Assembly: GCF_014191425.1 (NCBI RefSeq)
Contig: NZ_JACHWP010000003.1
Span: 1-64,000, forward strand
Length of the DNA stretch: 64,000 bases
From: Helcobacillus massiliensis
GTDB taxonomy: Bacteria; Actinomycetota; Actinomycetes; Actinomycetales; Dermabacteraceae
Reading direction: 5' to 3'
This document shows, one piece after another, positions 26,505 to 37,087 of the stretch (position 1 is its first letter; each line of letters starts with the position of its first letter). The notes below the pieces were generated by a model that was not told where the DNA came from, searched no databases, and saw only the letters and a program-made list of their open reading frames with translations. The position numbers and the translations under genes are program-made.

Positions 26505-27350
26505 TCAGTCCTCGCCCGGCACCTGATCCAGCTCGCCGGTGTCCGCGCCGGGGGCCATCGGTGCACCGAACACGGGCTTCGCGGTGGGGCGCTTCGGCGT
26601 CATCCCGTCACCGGAGGACTGCCGACGGATGCGCCGCAGAACCCACGGGCCGAAGAACTCCTTGGCCCACACGAGGTCCTCGCGACGCGCCTCGCGCCAC
26701 TCCTTCCGCGGCGCCGCCTCCGGCATCTCGCTCGTGAGGTCGTTGTCCACGCCCAGCACGTTCAGCACCTCGCGGGCGATGGTGTGGTGCCCGAGCGGGG
26801 AGAAGTGCAGACGGTCCGGCGCCCACATGTCCTCGCGGGTCAGTTCGCGCAGGGACCACAGGTCCACCACGAACGTGCTGTACCGCTTCGCGATGGCGCG
26901 GATGTTCTCGTTGTAGATGGCGGTGCGGCCGCGGATCATGCGGAACACGGGGGTGCTGCCCACGTCCGGGCCCGTCCACAGGATGATGTCCGCACCGGTG
27001 GTGGCGAGGCGGCCGACGGCTTCGTCGATGTGACCGGCGATCTCATCCGGGTCGCCGCGGCGGATCACGTCATTGCCGCCGGCGAAGAAGCTCACCAGGT
27101 TCGGGGACAGGTCGATCGCGGGCTCGATCTGCTCGTCGATGATCTGCCGGTACAGGCGGCCGCGGATCGCGAGGTTCGCGTAGGAGAAGTCGTCGGTGCC
27201 GGCGGTGAGCTGCTCGGCGACCCGGTCCGCCCAGCCGCGCACACCGCCGACGACGGTCTCGTCGGCATCCCCGATCCCTTCGGTGAAGGAGTCGCCGATC
27301 GCGACGAACCGCGTCCACGGGTGGGAGGATTCGGCGGGGCTCATCGTCAT
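26505..27350 (-). CDS. SGNH/GDSL-family hydrolase
   Basis: 281 residues. The four SGNH blocks are present: GDSFTEG with the nucleophile Ser (around residue 21), the Gly in NLAIRGR, the Asn in FFAGGND, and DRLHFSPLGH with the catalytic Asp and His. No signal peptide is visible, so it probably acts in the cytoplasm as an esterase or lipase. The C-terminal 60 residues are an extension with a WAKEFFGPWVLRRIRR segment. Its start overlaps the crgA stop by four bases. Confidence 0.87.
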   Translation of the reverse strand: MTMSPAESSHPWTRFVAIGDSFTEGIGDADETVVGGVRGWADRVAEQLTAGTDDFSYANLAIRGRLYRQIIDEQIEPAIDLSPNLVSFFAGGNDVIRRGDPDEIAGHIDEAVGRLATTGADIILWTGPDVGSTPVFRMIRGRTAIYNENIRAIAKRYSTFVVDLWSLRELTREDMWAPDRLHFSPLGHHTIAREVLNVLGVDNDLTSEMPEAAPRKEWREARREDLVWAKEFFGPWVLRRIRRQSSGDGMTPKRPTAKPVFGAPMAPGADTGELDQVPGED

Positions 27351-27622
27351 CGCCAGTTCGTCAGCAGTGCGCCGCCGAGCATGATCAGGCCGAGGCCCAC
27401 CGCCAGGTTCCAGTCACCGATCGGCAGCGGGTACTGGGCGGCCGACACGTAGTACACCACCATGTACAGAAGACCGAGCACCAGCAACGTCATCGCCACC
27501 GGCACCAGCCAGCGCGGCGACGGCTTCGGTCCGAGTTCGCGGGCGCCCCTCTGAGCGGCGGCTTCATCGCGCGCGCGGGCTGCGCGGCGCCCCGCCGACG
27601 GCGCGGACGTGTCCTTGGCCAT
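27347..27622 (-). CDS. crgA: Cell division protein CrgA
   Basis: 91 residues. A charged N-terminus is followed by two transmembrane helices (VAMTLLVLGLLYMVVYYVS and LAVGLGLIMLGGALLTNWR); the PIGDWN loop and the closing NWR are diagnostic. CrgA is an actinobacterial divisome protein that links FtsZ, FtsI and other septal factors and usually sits, as here, beside the pknB/pbpA/rodA cluster. Confidence 0.93.
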   Translation of the reverse strand: MAKDTSAPSAGRRAARARDEAAAQRGARELGPKPSPRWLVPVAMTLLVLGLLYMVVYYVSAAQYPLPIGDWNLAVGLGLIMLGGALLTNWR

Positions 27623-27652
27623 GCCTCACCTTCCTGTTGCAGAGACTCCCAC

Positions 27653-27658
27653 TAGAGT
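27653..27658 (+). promoter_or_regulatory. Probable -10 box for the sortase operon
   Basis: TAGAGT, followed by a leader of about 25 bases before the small ORF at 27690. The -35 is not clear. Confidence 0.3.
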
Positions 27659-27689
27659 AGCGAACGCATCCACAGACGAAAGGCACAGC

Positions 27690-27749
27690 ATGCACCCGTT
27701 CCGCACCCGCGCTGAGCGTGCGAGCGCACAGGAAGCGTCACGCCGATGA
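27690..27749 (+). CDS. Small leader ORF overlapping the sortase start
   Basis: Nineteen codons (MHPFRTRAERAS and so on) starting at an ATG with GAAAGG about seven bases upstream and ending in a TGA that forms an ATGA overlap with the sortase ATG. The peptide is basic and has no recognisable domain. The arrangement suggests translational coupling or attenuation of the sortase; it could also be fortuitous. Confidence 0.4.
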   Translation: MHPFRTRAERASAQEASRR

Positions 27750-28447
27750 GGGCGGGGGCATCGCGCGTCGTCGGCATCCTCGGCGAGGTGATGATCACCG
27801 TCGGAGTGCTGCTCGGACTGTTCGTGGTGTGGCAGCTCTGGTGGACCGATGTCATCGCCGACCAGGAGCATTCCGACATCATCGCCGCCTCCGAGGACAT
27901 GTGGGGCCGTCCCCCGCAGAAGATCGCACCCCCGGAGTCCGGCCCGCCGCCGGTGGCGAAGCCCGGCGCTGAGAACCAGGTGTGGGGCACCCTCCACGTC
28001 CCCAAGTTCGACAAGGTGTCATCGCCCATCGCCGAAGGCACCTCCATGACCGAGGTGCTGAACGTCAAGGGCAACGGCCACTACCGCGAGACCGCGGTCC
28101 CCGGTGAGAACGGCAACTTCTCCATTGCGGGTCACCGCTCCACCTACGGCCGTCCCCTCCACGACATCGCCCGCCTCAAGGAGGGCGACCCGGTCATCGT
28201 GGAGACCGCCGAAGCGTTCTACGTCTACCGAGTCACGAGCGACCAGATCACCATGCCGTCCGCGATCGAAGTGATCGCCCCCGTCCCGAACAAGCCGGGG
28301 GAGAAGCCGACGGAGCAGTTCATGACCATGACCGCCTGCCACCCGATGTACTCCGCGCGTGAACGCTACATCGTGCACGCGAAGTTCGATCACTGGGTGG
28401 ACCGCAAGAAGGGCATTCCGCAGGAGCTCGAAGGAAAGGTGTTCTGA
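27746..28447 (+). CDS. srtE: Class E sortase
   Basis: 233 residues. An N-terminal transmembrane anchor (about 8-32) is followed by a Pro-rich linker and the sortase barrel with catalytic His in IAGHRSTYG, Cys in MTACHPMYSARER and the Arg in ERYIVHA. Class E enzymes of high-GC Gram-positives cleave LAxTG-type signals and attach surface proteins to peptidoglycan; no substrate is encoded in the window. Start ATG at 27746 overlaps the small upstream ORF. Confidence 0.92.
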   Translation: MRAGASRVVGILGEVMITVGVLLGLFVVWQLWWTDVIADQEHSDIIAASEDMWGRPPQKIAPPESGPPPVAKPGAENQVWGTLHVPKFDKVSSPIAEGTSMTEVLNVKGNGHYRETAVPGENGNFSIAGHRSTYGRPLHDIARLKEGDPVIVETAEAFYVYRVTSDQITMPSAIEVIAPVPNKPGEKPTEQFMTMTACHPMYSARERYIVHAKFDHWVDRKKGIPQELEGKVF

Positions 28448-28448
28448 C

Positions 28449-28628
28449 ATGTACGGACCGCTCTGGCGTGCCCTGCCCGGCCCGTGGTGGGTGAAGGCCC
28501 TGATCGTGCTCGTCCTCGTGCTGGCGATCGTCGCCGCCCTGTTCATGTGGGTGTTCCCGATCGTGGCGCTGTACATGCCGTTCAACGACAACACCGTGGG
28601 TGCGCCGCTGCCGCTGCCGGTCAGCTGA
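28449..28628 (+). CDS. Small membrane protein downstream of the sortase
   Basis: 59 residues starting MYGPLWRALPGPWWVK, then one transmembrane helix (ALIVLVLVLAIVAALFMWVF) and the motif YMPFNDNTVG. Proteins of this size and motif are a conserved companion in the sortase/pabA/pknB neighbourhood of related actinobacteria, though I know of no assigned function. It starts one base after the sortase stop and is surely co-transcribed. Confidence 0.75.
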   Translation: MYGPLWRALPGPWWVKALIVLVLVLAIVAALFMWVFPIVALYMPFNDNTVGAPLPLPVS

Positions 28629-28659
28629 GGCCGCGCCTGAGGCCGCGGCGCCGGCGGGT

Positions 28660-29388
28660 TCAGCCGATGAGCGGCCGCAGACCCTCCGCGCGCCGCGCAG
28701 CGTCAGCAGTGGGGGCGCCCTCGGCGAGCTGCAGGAACACGGCCAGCATATGGTGGCCGCCCTCCGTCAGCACCGACTCCGGGTGGAACTGCACCGCATG
28801 TAGCGGCAGCTCCCGGTGCGCAATGCCCTGAATGGAGCCGTCTTCCGCGGACGCCGTCACCTCCAGGCAGACCGGCAGCGTCTCCGGCACAACCGCGAGC
28901 GAGTGATACCGGGTCGCAGTCAGCGGTGACGCGAGCCCTTCGAACACGCTCCGTTCCTCGTGCGTGATCGCGCAGGTGCGGCCGTGCATCAGATTCGGCG
29001 CATGCGCGACGGTCGCTCCGAACAGCTGCGCCAGCGCCTGCAGGCCCAGGCACACCCCCAGCATCGGGGTACCGGTGCGGGCACAGGCCTCGATCACCTC
29101 GAGGGAGCGGCCAGCCGTGTCCGGGTTCCCGGGGCCCGGGGAGATGAGGACACCGTCGAACTCGGTGGGGTCCAGATCCGCGTGGTCATGGCGGCGAACG
29201 GTGCAGTCGGCGCCCATCTGCTCCAGGTAGCCGACGATCGTGAACACGAATGAGTCGTAGTTGTCGACCACGAGGATGCGCGGGCCGGCGGGGTCAGCGG
29301 AAGAGTCCGGGCCGGCGACGCCGCGCGGCTCGGCAGCCGCTTCTGGGCCGGCGGCACCGTCAGCAGATCGGGGATCGTCCGTCCGCAT
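28660..29388 (-). CDS. pabA: Glutamine amidotransferase, anthranilate/aminodeoxychorismate synthase component II
   Basis: 242 residues. A class I glutaminase: oxyanion segment SPGPGNPD, nucleophile Cys in LGVCLGLQALA, and the His-Glu pair in QFHPESVLTEGG. VDNYDSFVFTIVGYL is the TrpG/PabA N-terminus. It supplies ammonia from glutamine for p-aminobenzoate (folate) or anthranilate (tryptophan) synthesis; location next to pknB is the usual actinobacterial pabA position, but sequence does not separate the two roles. The first 35 residues form a low-complexity extension. Start overlaps the pknB stop (TGATG). Confidence 0.9.
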   Translation of the reverse strand: MRTDDPRSADGAAGPEAAAEPRGVAGPDSSADPAGPRILVVDNYDSFVFTIVGYLEQMGADCTVRRHDHADLDPTEFDGVLISPGPGNPDTAGRSLEVIEACARTGTPMLGVCLGLQALAQLFGATVAHAPNLMHGRTCAITHEERSVFEGLASPLTATRYHSLAVVPETLPVCLEVTASAEDGSIQGIAHRELPLHAVQFHPESVLTEGGHHMLAVFLQLAEGAPTADAARRAEGLRPLIG

Positions 29389-31631
29389 CAGCCGTTGCCG
29401 TTGCCCTGGCCGAGCCCGGGCTTGTCCGACGGCGGACCGCCCTTGCCGTTGCCATTGCCCTGTCCATTGCCCTTCTTCCCAGATGCGCCGTTGTCAGTGG
29501 TCTGCGTGGGGCTCGGAGAATCCGTCGGCTTCGGAGACGTCTCGGTCGGGCTCGGCGACGGCTCCGGAGTCGGCGACGGGGTCGGAGTCGGCGTTGGCTT
29601 CTCCTCCGGGCCGCTGGAGACGATGATCGTGACCGTCGAGTTCGGCTCCACCTTCTCGTTCGCCTTCGGCTCGGTGCGGATCACCCTGCCCTTCGGCACC
29701 GAATCGCTCGCCTCCTGCTTCACCTCGACACCGAACCCGGCGTCCGAGAGCTTCTTGCGCGCCTCATCCAGGGTCGCGCCCGTGACGTTCGGCAGCGCCT
29801 TCGGGCCCTGCTCCTTCGCCACCACGATGCGCACCGTGGACCCGGAGTCCAGCATCTCGCCGGCTTCCGGCGACTGCTCCAGGACCGTGCCCGGCGTCTG
29901 CTCCGGATCCTCCTTCTCGGACACGTCCACAGTGAACCCTGCATCGGACAGCGCCGACTCCGCCTGGTCGCGGGACAGGCCCACGACGCTCGGCACCTCA
30001 GCCTGACCGGACGCCAGCCACACCTGCACGGTGCCGCCCGTCTCCACGGAGTCACCCGCGGCCGGATCGGACCGGGTCACCGTGTCCTTCTTCGCGTCCT
30101 TGACGTCCTCGGTGCCGGCGACCTTCATCGTCAGCCCGGCGTCCTTCAGCAGCTGTTCCGCTTCGCTCTTCGACTTCCCGGACAGGTCCGGCACCTTCGT
30201 CTCCGACGGGCCCGAACTGACAGTCACGCTCACCGTGGACCCACGATCCACCTGCGTGCCCACATCGGGCGACACCTCGGACACCTGGCCATCGGGCACA
30301 TCGTTCGACGGCTTGTGGTCGAACTTCGGGTTCAGGCCGGCCGCCTGCAGCTCCGTCCGGGCCTCCGCCTCGGACACGCCGATGATCGCCGGCACCTGCA
30401 CCTGTTCAACGGCAGGATCGCCGGACTTGCCGAGCTGCCACCACAGGGCGAGCCCCGCAACAGCCAGCACGGCCAGACCGATCAGCGCCCACAGCAGAAC
30501 CGGGGTCCGGTCCCGACGGCGCTCCTCAACAGCCGCCCCGTCGGCCGTGGCCGGCTCAGCGGCGCTCGAGTGCGCGTGCGCAGCGCCCGCCCCGGCGACC
30601 CCGGCCGCGGCAGTGGAACCGGCGGCGACCGCGGCACCCGGCCCGGTCGTCGGAATCAGCTGGGTGGCCGACAGACGCTCCGTCGGCTGATCAGCGGGCG
30701 CGAGCGCCTGCGTGGGCGCGTCCACGGGAGCGCCACCACCGGCGTAGGCGGCGGGCAGCTCAGCCGACGGCTGCCGGCCCGCGGCCACGGCCGCGATGTC
30801 GCGGGAGAACGCGAGTGCGCTCTGATAGCGCTCATCGCGGTCCTTCGCCAGGCCCTTCAGGATCACGGCGTCCATCGCCGGCGAAATGCTCGGGTTGAAC
30901 GTGGAGGGACGCTCCGGCAGCTCACGTACATGCTGGTACGCGATCGACACCGGCGAATCGCCCTGGAACGGCGGGCGACCGCACAGCAGCTCGTACAGGA
31001 CCACGGCAGCGGAGTACACGTCCGAGCGGGCATCGACCTGCTGGCCGCGCGCCTGCTCCGGCGACAGGTACTGCGCCGTCCCCATCACGGCGGACGTCTG
31101 CGTCATGTTGTTCGTCGCTTCAGCGACAGCACGGGCGATGCCGAAGTCCATCACCTTCACCGCACCGGCCTTGTCGATCATGATGTTGCCGGGCTTGATG
31201 TCGCGGTGCACGATGCCGTGGCGGTGCGAATACTCCAGCGCCGACAGCACCCCGGCCATGATCTCGGACGCCTGATGTACGTCCATCGGGTGCTCCTCGT
31301 TCACGCTGGAGCGCAGGGTCTCACCCTCCACGTACTCCATCACGATGTACGGGATGGTCACCTCGGTGCCGTTGGGCTCGGTCTTCACATCCTCGCCGGT
31401 GTCGTACACGGCGACGATCGCGGGATGGTTCAGGCTCGCAGCGCTCTGCGCTTCACGGCGGAACCGCTCCTGGAAGTGCTCGTCCTGCGCGAACTCGCTG
31501 CGGAGGACCTTGACGGCAACGGTGCGGTGCAGGCGCGTGTCGGTGGCGAGCAGCACTTCAGCCATGCCGCCGCGCCCCAGGAGGCGGCCGATCTCGTAGC
31601 GGCCGTTGAGGAGCATCGTCGACTCAGTCAC
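29388..31631 (-). CDS. pknB: Serine/threonine protein kinase PknB with PASTA domains
   Basis: 747 residues. The cytoplasmic kinase domain (about 11-275) has GRGGMAEV, the Lys in [14 protein letters not shown] and DFGIA; a juxtamembrane linker of about 110 residues leads to a transmembrane helix near 385-405. Outside are four PASTA repeats ([32 protein letters not shown]) that bind muropeptides or lipid II. The C-terminus is an unusual Pro/Thr/Ser linker followed by a Gly-Asn-Gly-Lys-rich end. It controls growth and division through partners such as the FHA proteins encoded here. Overlaps pknA (ATGA). Confidence 0.96.
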   Translation of the reverse strand: MTESTMLLNGRYEIGRLLGRGGMAEVLLATDTRLHRTVAVKVLRSEFAQDEHFQERFRREAQSAASLNHPAIVAVYDTGEDVKTEPNGTEVTIPYIVMEYVEGETLRSSVNEEHPMDVHQASEIMAGVLSALEYSHRHGIVHRDIKPGNIMIDKAGAVKVMDFGIARAVAEATNNMTQTSAVMGTAQYLSPEQARGQQVDARSDVYSAAVVLYELLCGRPPFQGDSPVSIAYQHVRELPERPSTFNPSISPAMDAVILKGLAKDRDERYQSALAFSRDIAAVAAGRQPSAELPAAYAGGGAPVDAPTQALAPADQPTERLSATQLIPTTGPGAAVAAGSTAAAGVAGAGAAHAHSSAAEPATADGAAVEERRRDRTPVLLWALIGLAVLAVAGLALWWQLGKSGDPAVEQVQVPAIIGVSEAEARTELQAAGLNPKFDHKPSNDVPDGQVSEVSPDVGTQVDRGSTVSVTVSSGPSETKVPDLSGKSKSEAEQLLKDAGLTMKVAGTEDVKDAKKDTVTRSDPAAGDSVETGGTVQVWLASGQAEVPSVVGLSRDQAESALSDAGFTVDVSEKEDPEQTPGTVLEQSPEAGEMLDSGSTVRIVVAKEQGPKALPNVTGATLDEARKKLSDAGFGVEVKQEASDSVPKGRVIRTEPKANEKVEPNSTVTIIVSSGPEEKPTPTPTPSPTPEPSPSPTETSPKPTDSPSPTQTTDNGASGKKGNGQGNGNGKGGPPSDKPGLGQGNGNG

Positions 31632-32902
31632 CGTTCACCCGTCCTTATTCCTTCGCCGGCCAGCACCGATCCGTCCGTCAATCCTACGTGCTCCCAGCCC
31701 AACGACATGCCTCCCTGCGAAACAAGGATTGCCAGCGCCACACCGATGATGATCACGGTCAGCACCACGATCAGCGGCAGCACCAGGGAGGACGACTTCT
31801 GCGACCGCTGCGCCTCCCGCACGGTGCGGACCCCGTCGGGCCGCCGCGCCGAATGATCCGGTGCCGGGTTCGCACTCAGCGCCGAATTCGACGACGCCGC
31901 GCCCGACGCGCTCGGCGCCGCAGCCGACCGCACCGACACCGACCGGGGCTTGCCCAGCAGCGGCATCGCGGCGGTGCGCGTGCCCGTCGGAGAGATCGGG
32001 CTGTCGTCCTTCTGCTTGCGCTCACCCGTCTTCTGCGGGCCCGTCGCCACCGGCCCGGCGGCGAACCGCGGCTGCTCACCGCGTTCGAGCTCGTCGAGGA
32101 TCCGCGCCACGGCCGACGCCGACCGCGGGCGGTTCGCCGGTGCCTTTGCCAGCATCATCATCACCAGAGTGCGCATGTCCTCACTGATCGTGGAGGGCAG
32201 CTCCGGCGGTGGCTGCTTCACCTGCGCCATCGCGATCTCCACCTGGCTGGTGCCGGTGAACGGCCGCTCACCGGTCAGCATCTCGTAGGTGACGATACCG
32301 AGGGCGTACACGTCCGAGAGGCTGGTCGCCTGCTTGCCCATCGCCTGCTCCGGCGCAAGGTACTGGGCCGTTCCCATCACCAGGCCGGTCTTCGTCAGCC
32401 GCGCCTGCTCATTGGAGCGGGCGATGCCGAAGTCCGTCACCTTGATAGCCCAGCCGTTCGCCTCATCCACCAGGATGTTCTCCGGCTTCACGTCACGGTG
32501 CACCACGCCCTTCACGTGCGCGGCGTCCAGGGCTCGGGCGAGCTCGCGGATCACGGTGGTCACGCGGGCCTCATCGATGCCGTTCGGGTTCTCCTCGATG
32601 ATGTCCGACAGCGGGCGCCCGGGCGCCAGCTCCATCACGATGTAGGCGCGGCCGTCGAGCTCGCCGTAGTCGTACAGTGCGGCGATCGAGTCGTGCGCGA
32701 GCGCGGCGGTGTGGCGGGCCTCCGCCCGGAACCGCTTCAGGTAGCCCTCTTCGCCGGCGAACTCCTCGCGCAGCACCTTCACGGCCACGGTGCGGTCCAG
32801 GTCCTTGTCCAGGCCTTCCCACACCTGGCCCATGCCGCCGGTGGCGATGAGGCGGGTGAGCTCGTAGCGTCCTTCGAGGACAAGCCCCTTCTTGGTCTTC
32901 AC
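31628..32902 (-). CDS. pknA: Serine/threonine protein kinase PknA
   Basis: 424 residues. Kinase domain (about 13-275) with [27 protein letters not shown] and DFGIARS; a linker rich in Ser/Ala, then a transmembrane helix ([21 protein letters not shown]) near the C-terminus with only a short external end. It lacks PASTA repeats, as expected of PknA. Couples by ATGA overlaps to pbpA upstream and pknB downstream. Confidence 0.94.
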   Translation of the reverse strand: MKTKKGLVLEGRYELTRLIATGGMGQVWEGLDKDLDRTVAVKVLREEFAGEEGYLKRFRAEARHTAALAHDSIAALYDYGELDGRAYIVMELAPGRPLSDIIEENPNGIDEARVTTVIRELARALDAAHVKGVVHRDVKPENILVDEANGWAIKVTDFGIARSNEQARLTKTGLVMGTAQYLAPEQAMGKQATSLSDVYALGIVTYEMLTGERPFTGTSQVEIAMAQVKQPPPELPSTISEDMRTLVMMMLAKAPANRPRSASAVARILDELERGEQPRFAAGPVATGPQKTGERKQKDDSPISPTGTRTAAMPLLGKPRSVSVRSAAAPSASGAASSNSALSANPAPDHSARRPDGVRTVREAQRSQKSSSLVLPLIVVLTVIIIGVALAILVSQGGMSLGWEHVGLTDGSVLAGEGIRTGER

Positions 32903-34344
32903 CTCTCGTACCTCGCCTTCATGACGTCACGTGCAATGGGGGCAGCCACGCGGCTGCCGTATCCGCCCTCTTCGACGATGACCGCGATGGCCACCTTCTT
33001 CTCCCCATCGGATGCGTAGCCGACGAACCAGGAGTGCGCCTTCTTCCCGCGCTCCCACTCGGCGGTGCCGGTCTTGCCGCCCACCTCGAGGCCGTCGATC
33101 CGGGCCGCGCCGCCGGTGCCGTCCTCGACGGTCGCCTGCATCATCTCGCGCATCTGGGCGGCGTTAGACGCCGACAGCGGCTGCGACATGCGCTTCGGGG
33201 TCATCGTGGACACCTGGGTCAGCGACGAGGTGCGCACACCCTTGACGACCTGCGGCTCCATCACGACGCCGTCGTTCGCGAACGACGCTGCGACCATCGC
33301 CATCTGCATCGGGGTCACACGGGTCTCGTACTGGCCGATGGACGTCATCGCCAGCTGCGCATCGTCCATGTCAGTGGCGATGTGCGACGGCGCGACCTTC
33401 ATCGGAATGTACTGCTCCTGCCCGAAGCCGTAGTCCTTCAGGGTGGCGGCGAGCTTGTCCTCGCCGAGCTTCACACCCAGCATCGCGAACGACGTGTTGC
33501 AGGACTGCTGCATGGCGGCCTGGAGGGAGGACTCGTTGTTCGGTCCGCAGGCGGTGCGGTCACCGCCGGAGAAGTTCGTCATGGTGGAGTTCGAGTTCGG
33601 CAGCCGGTAGGAACCGGGACCGGGCACCACGGAGTCCTTCGTGTACCCGCCGTCCTGCAGCGCTGAGGCCGCGACCAGCAGTTTGAACGTGGAGCCTGCG
33701 GGATACAGGTTGCCGGAGATGGCGCGGTTGCGCAGCGGACGATCCGGGTCCTCCTGCAGGCGCTTCCAGTTCTCCGCGACCTTCGTGGTGTCATGCCCGG
33801 CGAGGTCGTTCGGGTTGAACGTGGGGGAGGAGACGAGGGCGAGCACCGCACCGGTCTCCGGGTCGAGGGCCACCACGGCGCCCTTGCGCCCGTCCAGCGA
33901 ATCCACGGCCGCCTTCTGCATCGCCGGGTCGATCGTCAGCTCCACGGTGGCGCCGCGGGCAGGCCGACCGGAGATCAGGTCCCGCACGCGCTGGTAGAAG
34001 AGCGCGTCGGCGTCACCGCTGAGCTCCTTCTGCATCGCGGCCTCGATGCCGCTGAAGCCGTACACGACCGAGTAGTATCCGGTGACGGAGGAGTAGGTGC
34101 GGGCCGGGTCGTAGGACCGCTGGTAGCCGTAGTTGTCGTTCACCTGGGTGGAGGTGGCGACCGCTTCGCCGTCCACCACGATGGGGCCGCGGGCGCGGCC
34201 GTACTCGTTGTAGATGGCGCGGGCGTTGCGGGAGTCGGCGCTCAGCTCGTGGGTGCGGATCGCCTGGAAGTACGTGGAGGAGCCGAACAGCAGGAGGAAC
34301 AGCACCGCCAGCACGAGCGACACGTGGCGCAGGGGCTTGTTCAT
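32899..34344 (-). CDS. pbpA: Class B penicillin-binding protein (PbpA)
   Basis: 481 residues. A single N-terminal anchor ([17 protein letters not shown]) is followed by a dimerisation region and the transpeptidase domain with PAGSTFK (catalytic Ser), SCN and GGKTGTAE. It crosslinks peptidoglycan at the outer membrane face and partners with the RodA/FtsW-type glycosyltransferase encoded directly upstream. It is shorter than FtsI, matching the PbpA subgroup. Overlaps of four bases on both sides. Confidence 0.95.
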   Translation of the reverse strand: MNKPLRHVSLVLAVLFLLLFGSSTYFQAIRTHELSADSRNARAIYNEYGRARGPIVVDGEAVATSTQVNDNYGYQRSYDPARTYSSVTGYYSVVYGFSGIEAAMQKELSGDADALFYQRVRDLISGRPARGATVELTIDPAMQKAAVDSLDGRKGAVVALDPETGAVLALVSSPTFNPNDLAGHDTTKVAENWKRLQEDPDRPLRNRAISGNLYPAGSTFKLLVAASALQDGGYTKDSVVPGPGSYRLPNSNSTMTNFSGGDRTACGPNNESSLQAAMQQSCNTSFAMLGVKLGEDKLAATLKDYGFGQEQYIPMKVAPSHIATDMDDAQLAMTSIGQYETRVTPMQMAMVAASFANDGVVMEPQVVKGVRTSSLTQVSTMTPKRMSQPLSASNAAQMREMMQATVEDGTGGAARIDGLEVGGKTGTAEWERGKKAHSWFVGYASDGEKKVAIAVIVEEGGYGSRVAAPIARDVMKARYER

Positions 34345-35723
34345 GCGGCGGTCGCCTCCTCAACCTTCTTCGCGGACGCCTTGTCCAGGGTGCGCGCCGC
34401 TGGTCGGCGGGCGGCGTCGGACAGTTTGATCAGCAGCGCGATGATGATCCAGTTCGCCACCAGGGACGAACCACCGGCCGCCATGAACGGGAGCGTGAGG
34501 CCGGTCAGCGGCACCACGCGGGTCACTCCGCCCACCACGATGAAGATCTGCAGGCCGATGGAGAAGGCGAGGCCGGCGGCGAGGAGCTTGCCGAACCCGT
34601 CGGGCATGCCGATAGCGGCGCGCAGGCCGCGCTGCACGAGGATGCCGTACAGCATCAGCAGCGCGAACACTCCGATCAGGCCGAGCTCCTCACCGAGGGA
34701 GGCGAAGATGTAGTCGGACTGGGCGAAGGGGACGAGGTCCTGGCGGCCCTGCCCGAGGCCGGTGCCGATCAGGCCGCCGTTGGCGAGGCCGTAGATGCCG
34801 TTGTTGATCTGGCCGCAGTTCGCGAAGTTCGCAGACGACATCGGGTCGAGCCAGCATTCGAGGCGGCGCTGCACATGCGACAGCTTCGTCACGGACAGCA
34901 GCGCCGGCGGGGTGAACATGGCGGCGCCGATGATCAGCCACGACAGGCGGTCCGTGGCGGTGTACAGCATCACCACGAACAGGCCGAAGAACAGCAGCGA
35001 GGTGCCGAGGTCGTTCTGGAACACGAGCACCGCGGTGGCGCACAGCCAGGCGCCGAGGATCGGGCCGAAGTCCGCCCAGCGGGGCAGGGTGACGCCGAGG
35101 ATGCGCGGCCCCGCGAGGGCGAGGGTGTCGCGGCGGGACACGAGGAACCCGGCGAAGAAGATCGCGAACATGATCTTGGCGATCTCGGCGGGCTGGAACG
35201 AGTAGGAGCCGATGCGGATCCAGATGCGGGCGCCGTAGCTGGCGGAGCCGATGATCGGCATCAGCGGCAGCAGCAGGAAAGCGAGGCCCACAGCGCCGGT
35301 GATCCACGTGTACCGCCGCATGGTGCGGTGGTCCCGCACGATGAAGAACACGAGCAGCGCCAGCGCCATCGCGATCCCCGTCCACATCACTTGGCGGGAG
35401 GAGAAGCCGTGGCCCCAGCGGGTGAACTCCTCGTACACGAGGTCCACGCTGCGGATCTCGGCGAGGCCCACCATGTTCAGCAGGACGGTGACGGGCAGGA
35501 TCAGCGGGTCCGCGAACGGGGCGCGGACAGCGACGACGCCGGCGAGCACCAGGGCGACGGCGCTGACGATGCCGATCTCCCAGAGCGTCTCGGGCTGGAT
35601 CCCGTCCCGTCGGCCGAAGTCGACCATCAGCAGCGCTCCCGCGCCGAGCACGAGGGCGGCGACGGTCAGCGCCGCCAGCAGCAGACGGCGCGTACGGGCC
35701 TGGTAGGTGACGACTGTTGCCAT
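34341..35723 (-). CDS. rodA: RodA/FtsW-type SEDS peptidoglycan glycosyltransferase
   Basis: 460 residues with about twelve transmembrane helices. SEDS landmarks include IRIGSYSFQPAEIAKI, FQNDLGTSLLFFGLF (with the essential Asp), YGLANGG near GLGQGRQ, and the C-terminal FMAAGGSSLVANW. It polymerises lipid II glycan strands together with PbpA. Starts one base into the pstP stop (TGATG) and overlaps pbpA by four bases. Confidence 0.94.
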   Translation of the reverse strand: MATVVTYQARTRRLLLAALTVAALVLGAGALLMVDFGRRDGIQPETLWEIGIVSAVALVLAGVVAVRAPFADPLILPVTVLLNMVGLAEIRSVDLVYEEFTRWGHGFSSRQVMWTGIAMALALLVFFIVRDHRTMRRYTWITGAVGLAFLLLPLMPIIGSASYGARIWIRIGSYSFQPAEIAKIMFAIFFAGFLVSRRDTLALAGPRILGVTLPRWADFGPILGAWLCATAVLVFQNDLGTSLLFFGLFVVMLYTATDRLSWLIIGAAMFTPPALLSVTKLSHVQRRLECWLDPMSSANFANCGQINNGIYGLANGGLIGTGLGQGRQDLVPFAQSDYIFASLGEELGLIGVFALLMLYGILVQRGLRAAIGMPDGFGKLLAAGLAFSIGLQIFIVVGGVTRVVPLTGLTLPFMAAGGSSLVANWIIIALLIKLSDAARRPAARTLDKASAKKVEEATAA

Positions 35724-37087
35724 CAGATCCGGCCCTCAGCGGTCGGGGCGTCGGCGGCGGGGCCCGCAGCCGGCGAGGACTCGCTCGGGCTGGCGGGCGC
35801 GGAGGGGGAAGCCGACGGGGTCGCGCTCGTGGATGGGGTCGGGGAGGCCGACGGGGTCGGGCTCGGCGACGGCTCCGGCGGAGTGGCCTCGGTCTTCAGT
35901 TCGGCGACGATCCGCTCCGCGTCCTTCAGGTCGTTCGCCACGATGGTGGACTTCACCTGGGTCTGCGTGATGGGGCGCAGGTCCTTCACGGGGATGCCGG
36001 TGTCGGTCTCCACGCTGCTGAGACTGATCGGGCCCAGGTCCTGCGGGACGCCGCGGTAGATCTGCACGGTGGTGCCGTCGGTGCCCACGTAGTACTGGTC
36101 CTGCGTCCAGGAGTAGCCGAACCAGGCGGCACCGGTCAGCAGAATCGCGAGCAGCGCCGCGGCGGCGATGGCGGGCCAGGGACCGCGGCGGGGCGGCTCC
36201 TCGGCCTCGAAGTCCTCATCCTCATAGGGCGCGGATTCGCGGGTGAGGGCGGCGGCGCGGGCAGCGGGCCCGGTGGCCTGGGTGGGACGGTTGCGGTCGG
36301 TCGCGGCGGCGCCGACGACCTGCGTCTTCGTCGACGGCAGATCCTCGGTGCGGCGGATCTGGTCGAGGTCGACCACGTCGGCGACGATCGCGGTGATGTT
36401 GTCGGGGCCGCCGGCGCGCAGGGCCAGCTCGATGAGGTGATCGGCGCACTCCTCGACGTCGTCGATCTCGCGCAGACTCGCGTCGATCGTGTCGTGGCTG
36501 ACCACACCGGAGAGGCCGTCGGAGCACAGGAGCCAGCGGTCGCCCACGTTCGCGGGGCGCAGGGAGAGGTCGAGCTCCGGGTCGGTGTCCAGATCGCCGA
36601 GGACCCGCATGATGATGGAGCGCTGCGGGTGGCGCTCCGCCTCCTCGGGGGTGAGACGGCCTTCGTCGATGAGGCGCTGCACGAAGGTGTGGTCCTTCGT
36701 GACCTGGTGCGTTTCGCCGTCGCGCACCACGTAGGCGCGGGAATCGCCGATGTGGGCGAGCGCGAACTTGCCCTCGGCGCGCAGCAGAGCAGTGACGGTG
36801 GTGCCCATGCCGCTGAGCAGCGGCTCTTCACGGGCGCGGCGCACGATGGAGCGGTCCGCTTCCAGGATCGCGGTTTCGAGCCCGGCCACGATGTCGGTCG
36901 CGGGGGCATCGGCCTCCAGCTGAATGAGGCGGGCGATCGCGAGGGACGAAGCGACGTCACCGCCGGCGTGTCCGCCCATGCCGTCGGCCACCACCAGCAG
37001 GTGGGGCCCCGCATAGCCGGAGTCCTGATTGTTCGAGCGCACCAGACCGACATCGGTCCTGGCCGCGTAGTGGAGGGCGACTGTCAT
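35723..37087 (-). CDS. pstP: PP2C-family serine/threonine phosphatase PstP
   Basis: 454 residues. The cytoplasmic PP2C domain (about 1-240) has the metal ligands in NNQDSGY, VADGMGGHAGG, HIGDSRAY and GGPDNITAIV. A transmembrane helix near 310-330 leads to an external region of about 70 residues and a low-complexity Pro/Ser/Ala tail. It reverses phosphorylation by PknA and PknB. The tail-coding DNA contains two GCCGACGGG words on the antisense strand. Four-base overlap with fhaB. Confidence 0.94.
   Translation of the reverse strand: MTVALHYAARTDVGLVRSNNQDSGYAGPHLLVVADGMGGHAGGDVASSLAIARLIQLEADAPATDIVAGLETAILEADRSIVRRAREEPLLSGMGTTVTALLRAEGKFALAHIGDSRAYVVRDGETHQVTKDHTFVQRLIDEGRLTPEEAERHPQRSIIMRVLGDLDTDPELDLSLRPANVGDRWLLCSDGLSGVVSHDTIDASLREIDDVEECADHLIELALRAGGPDNITAIVADVVDLDQIRRTEDLPSTKTQVVGAAATDRNRPTQATGPAARAAALTRESAPYEDEDFEAEEPPRRGPWPAIAAAALLAILLTGAAWFGYSWTQDQYYVGTDGTTVQIYRGVPQDLGPISLSSVETDTGIPVKDLRPITQTQVKSTIVANDLKDAERIVAELKTEATPPEPSPSPTPSASPTPSTSATPSASPSAPASPSESSPAAGPAADAPTAEGRI

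Noticed and set aside
29250-31856. An 868-codon frame opposite pknB
   Set aside because: Arg/Gly/His-rich antisense shadow; pknB on the other strand has intact kinase and PASTA domains.
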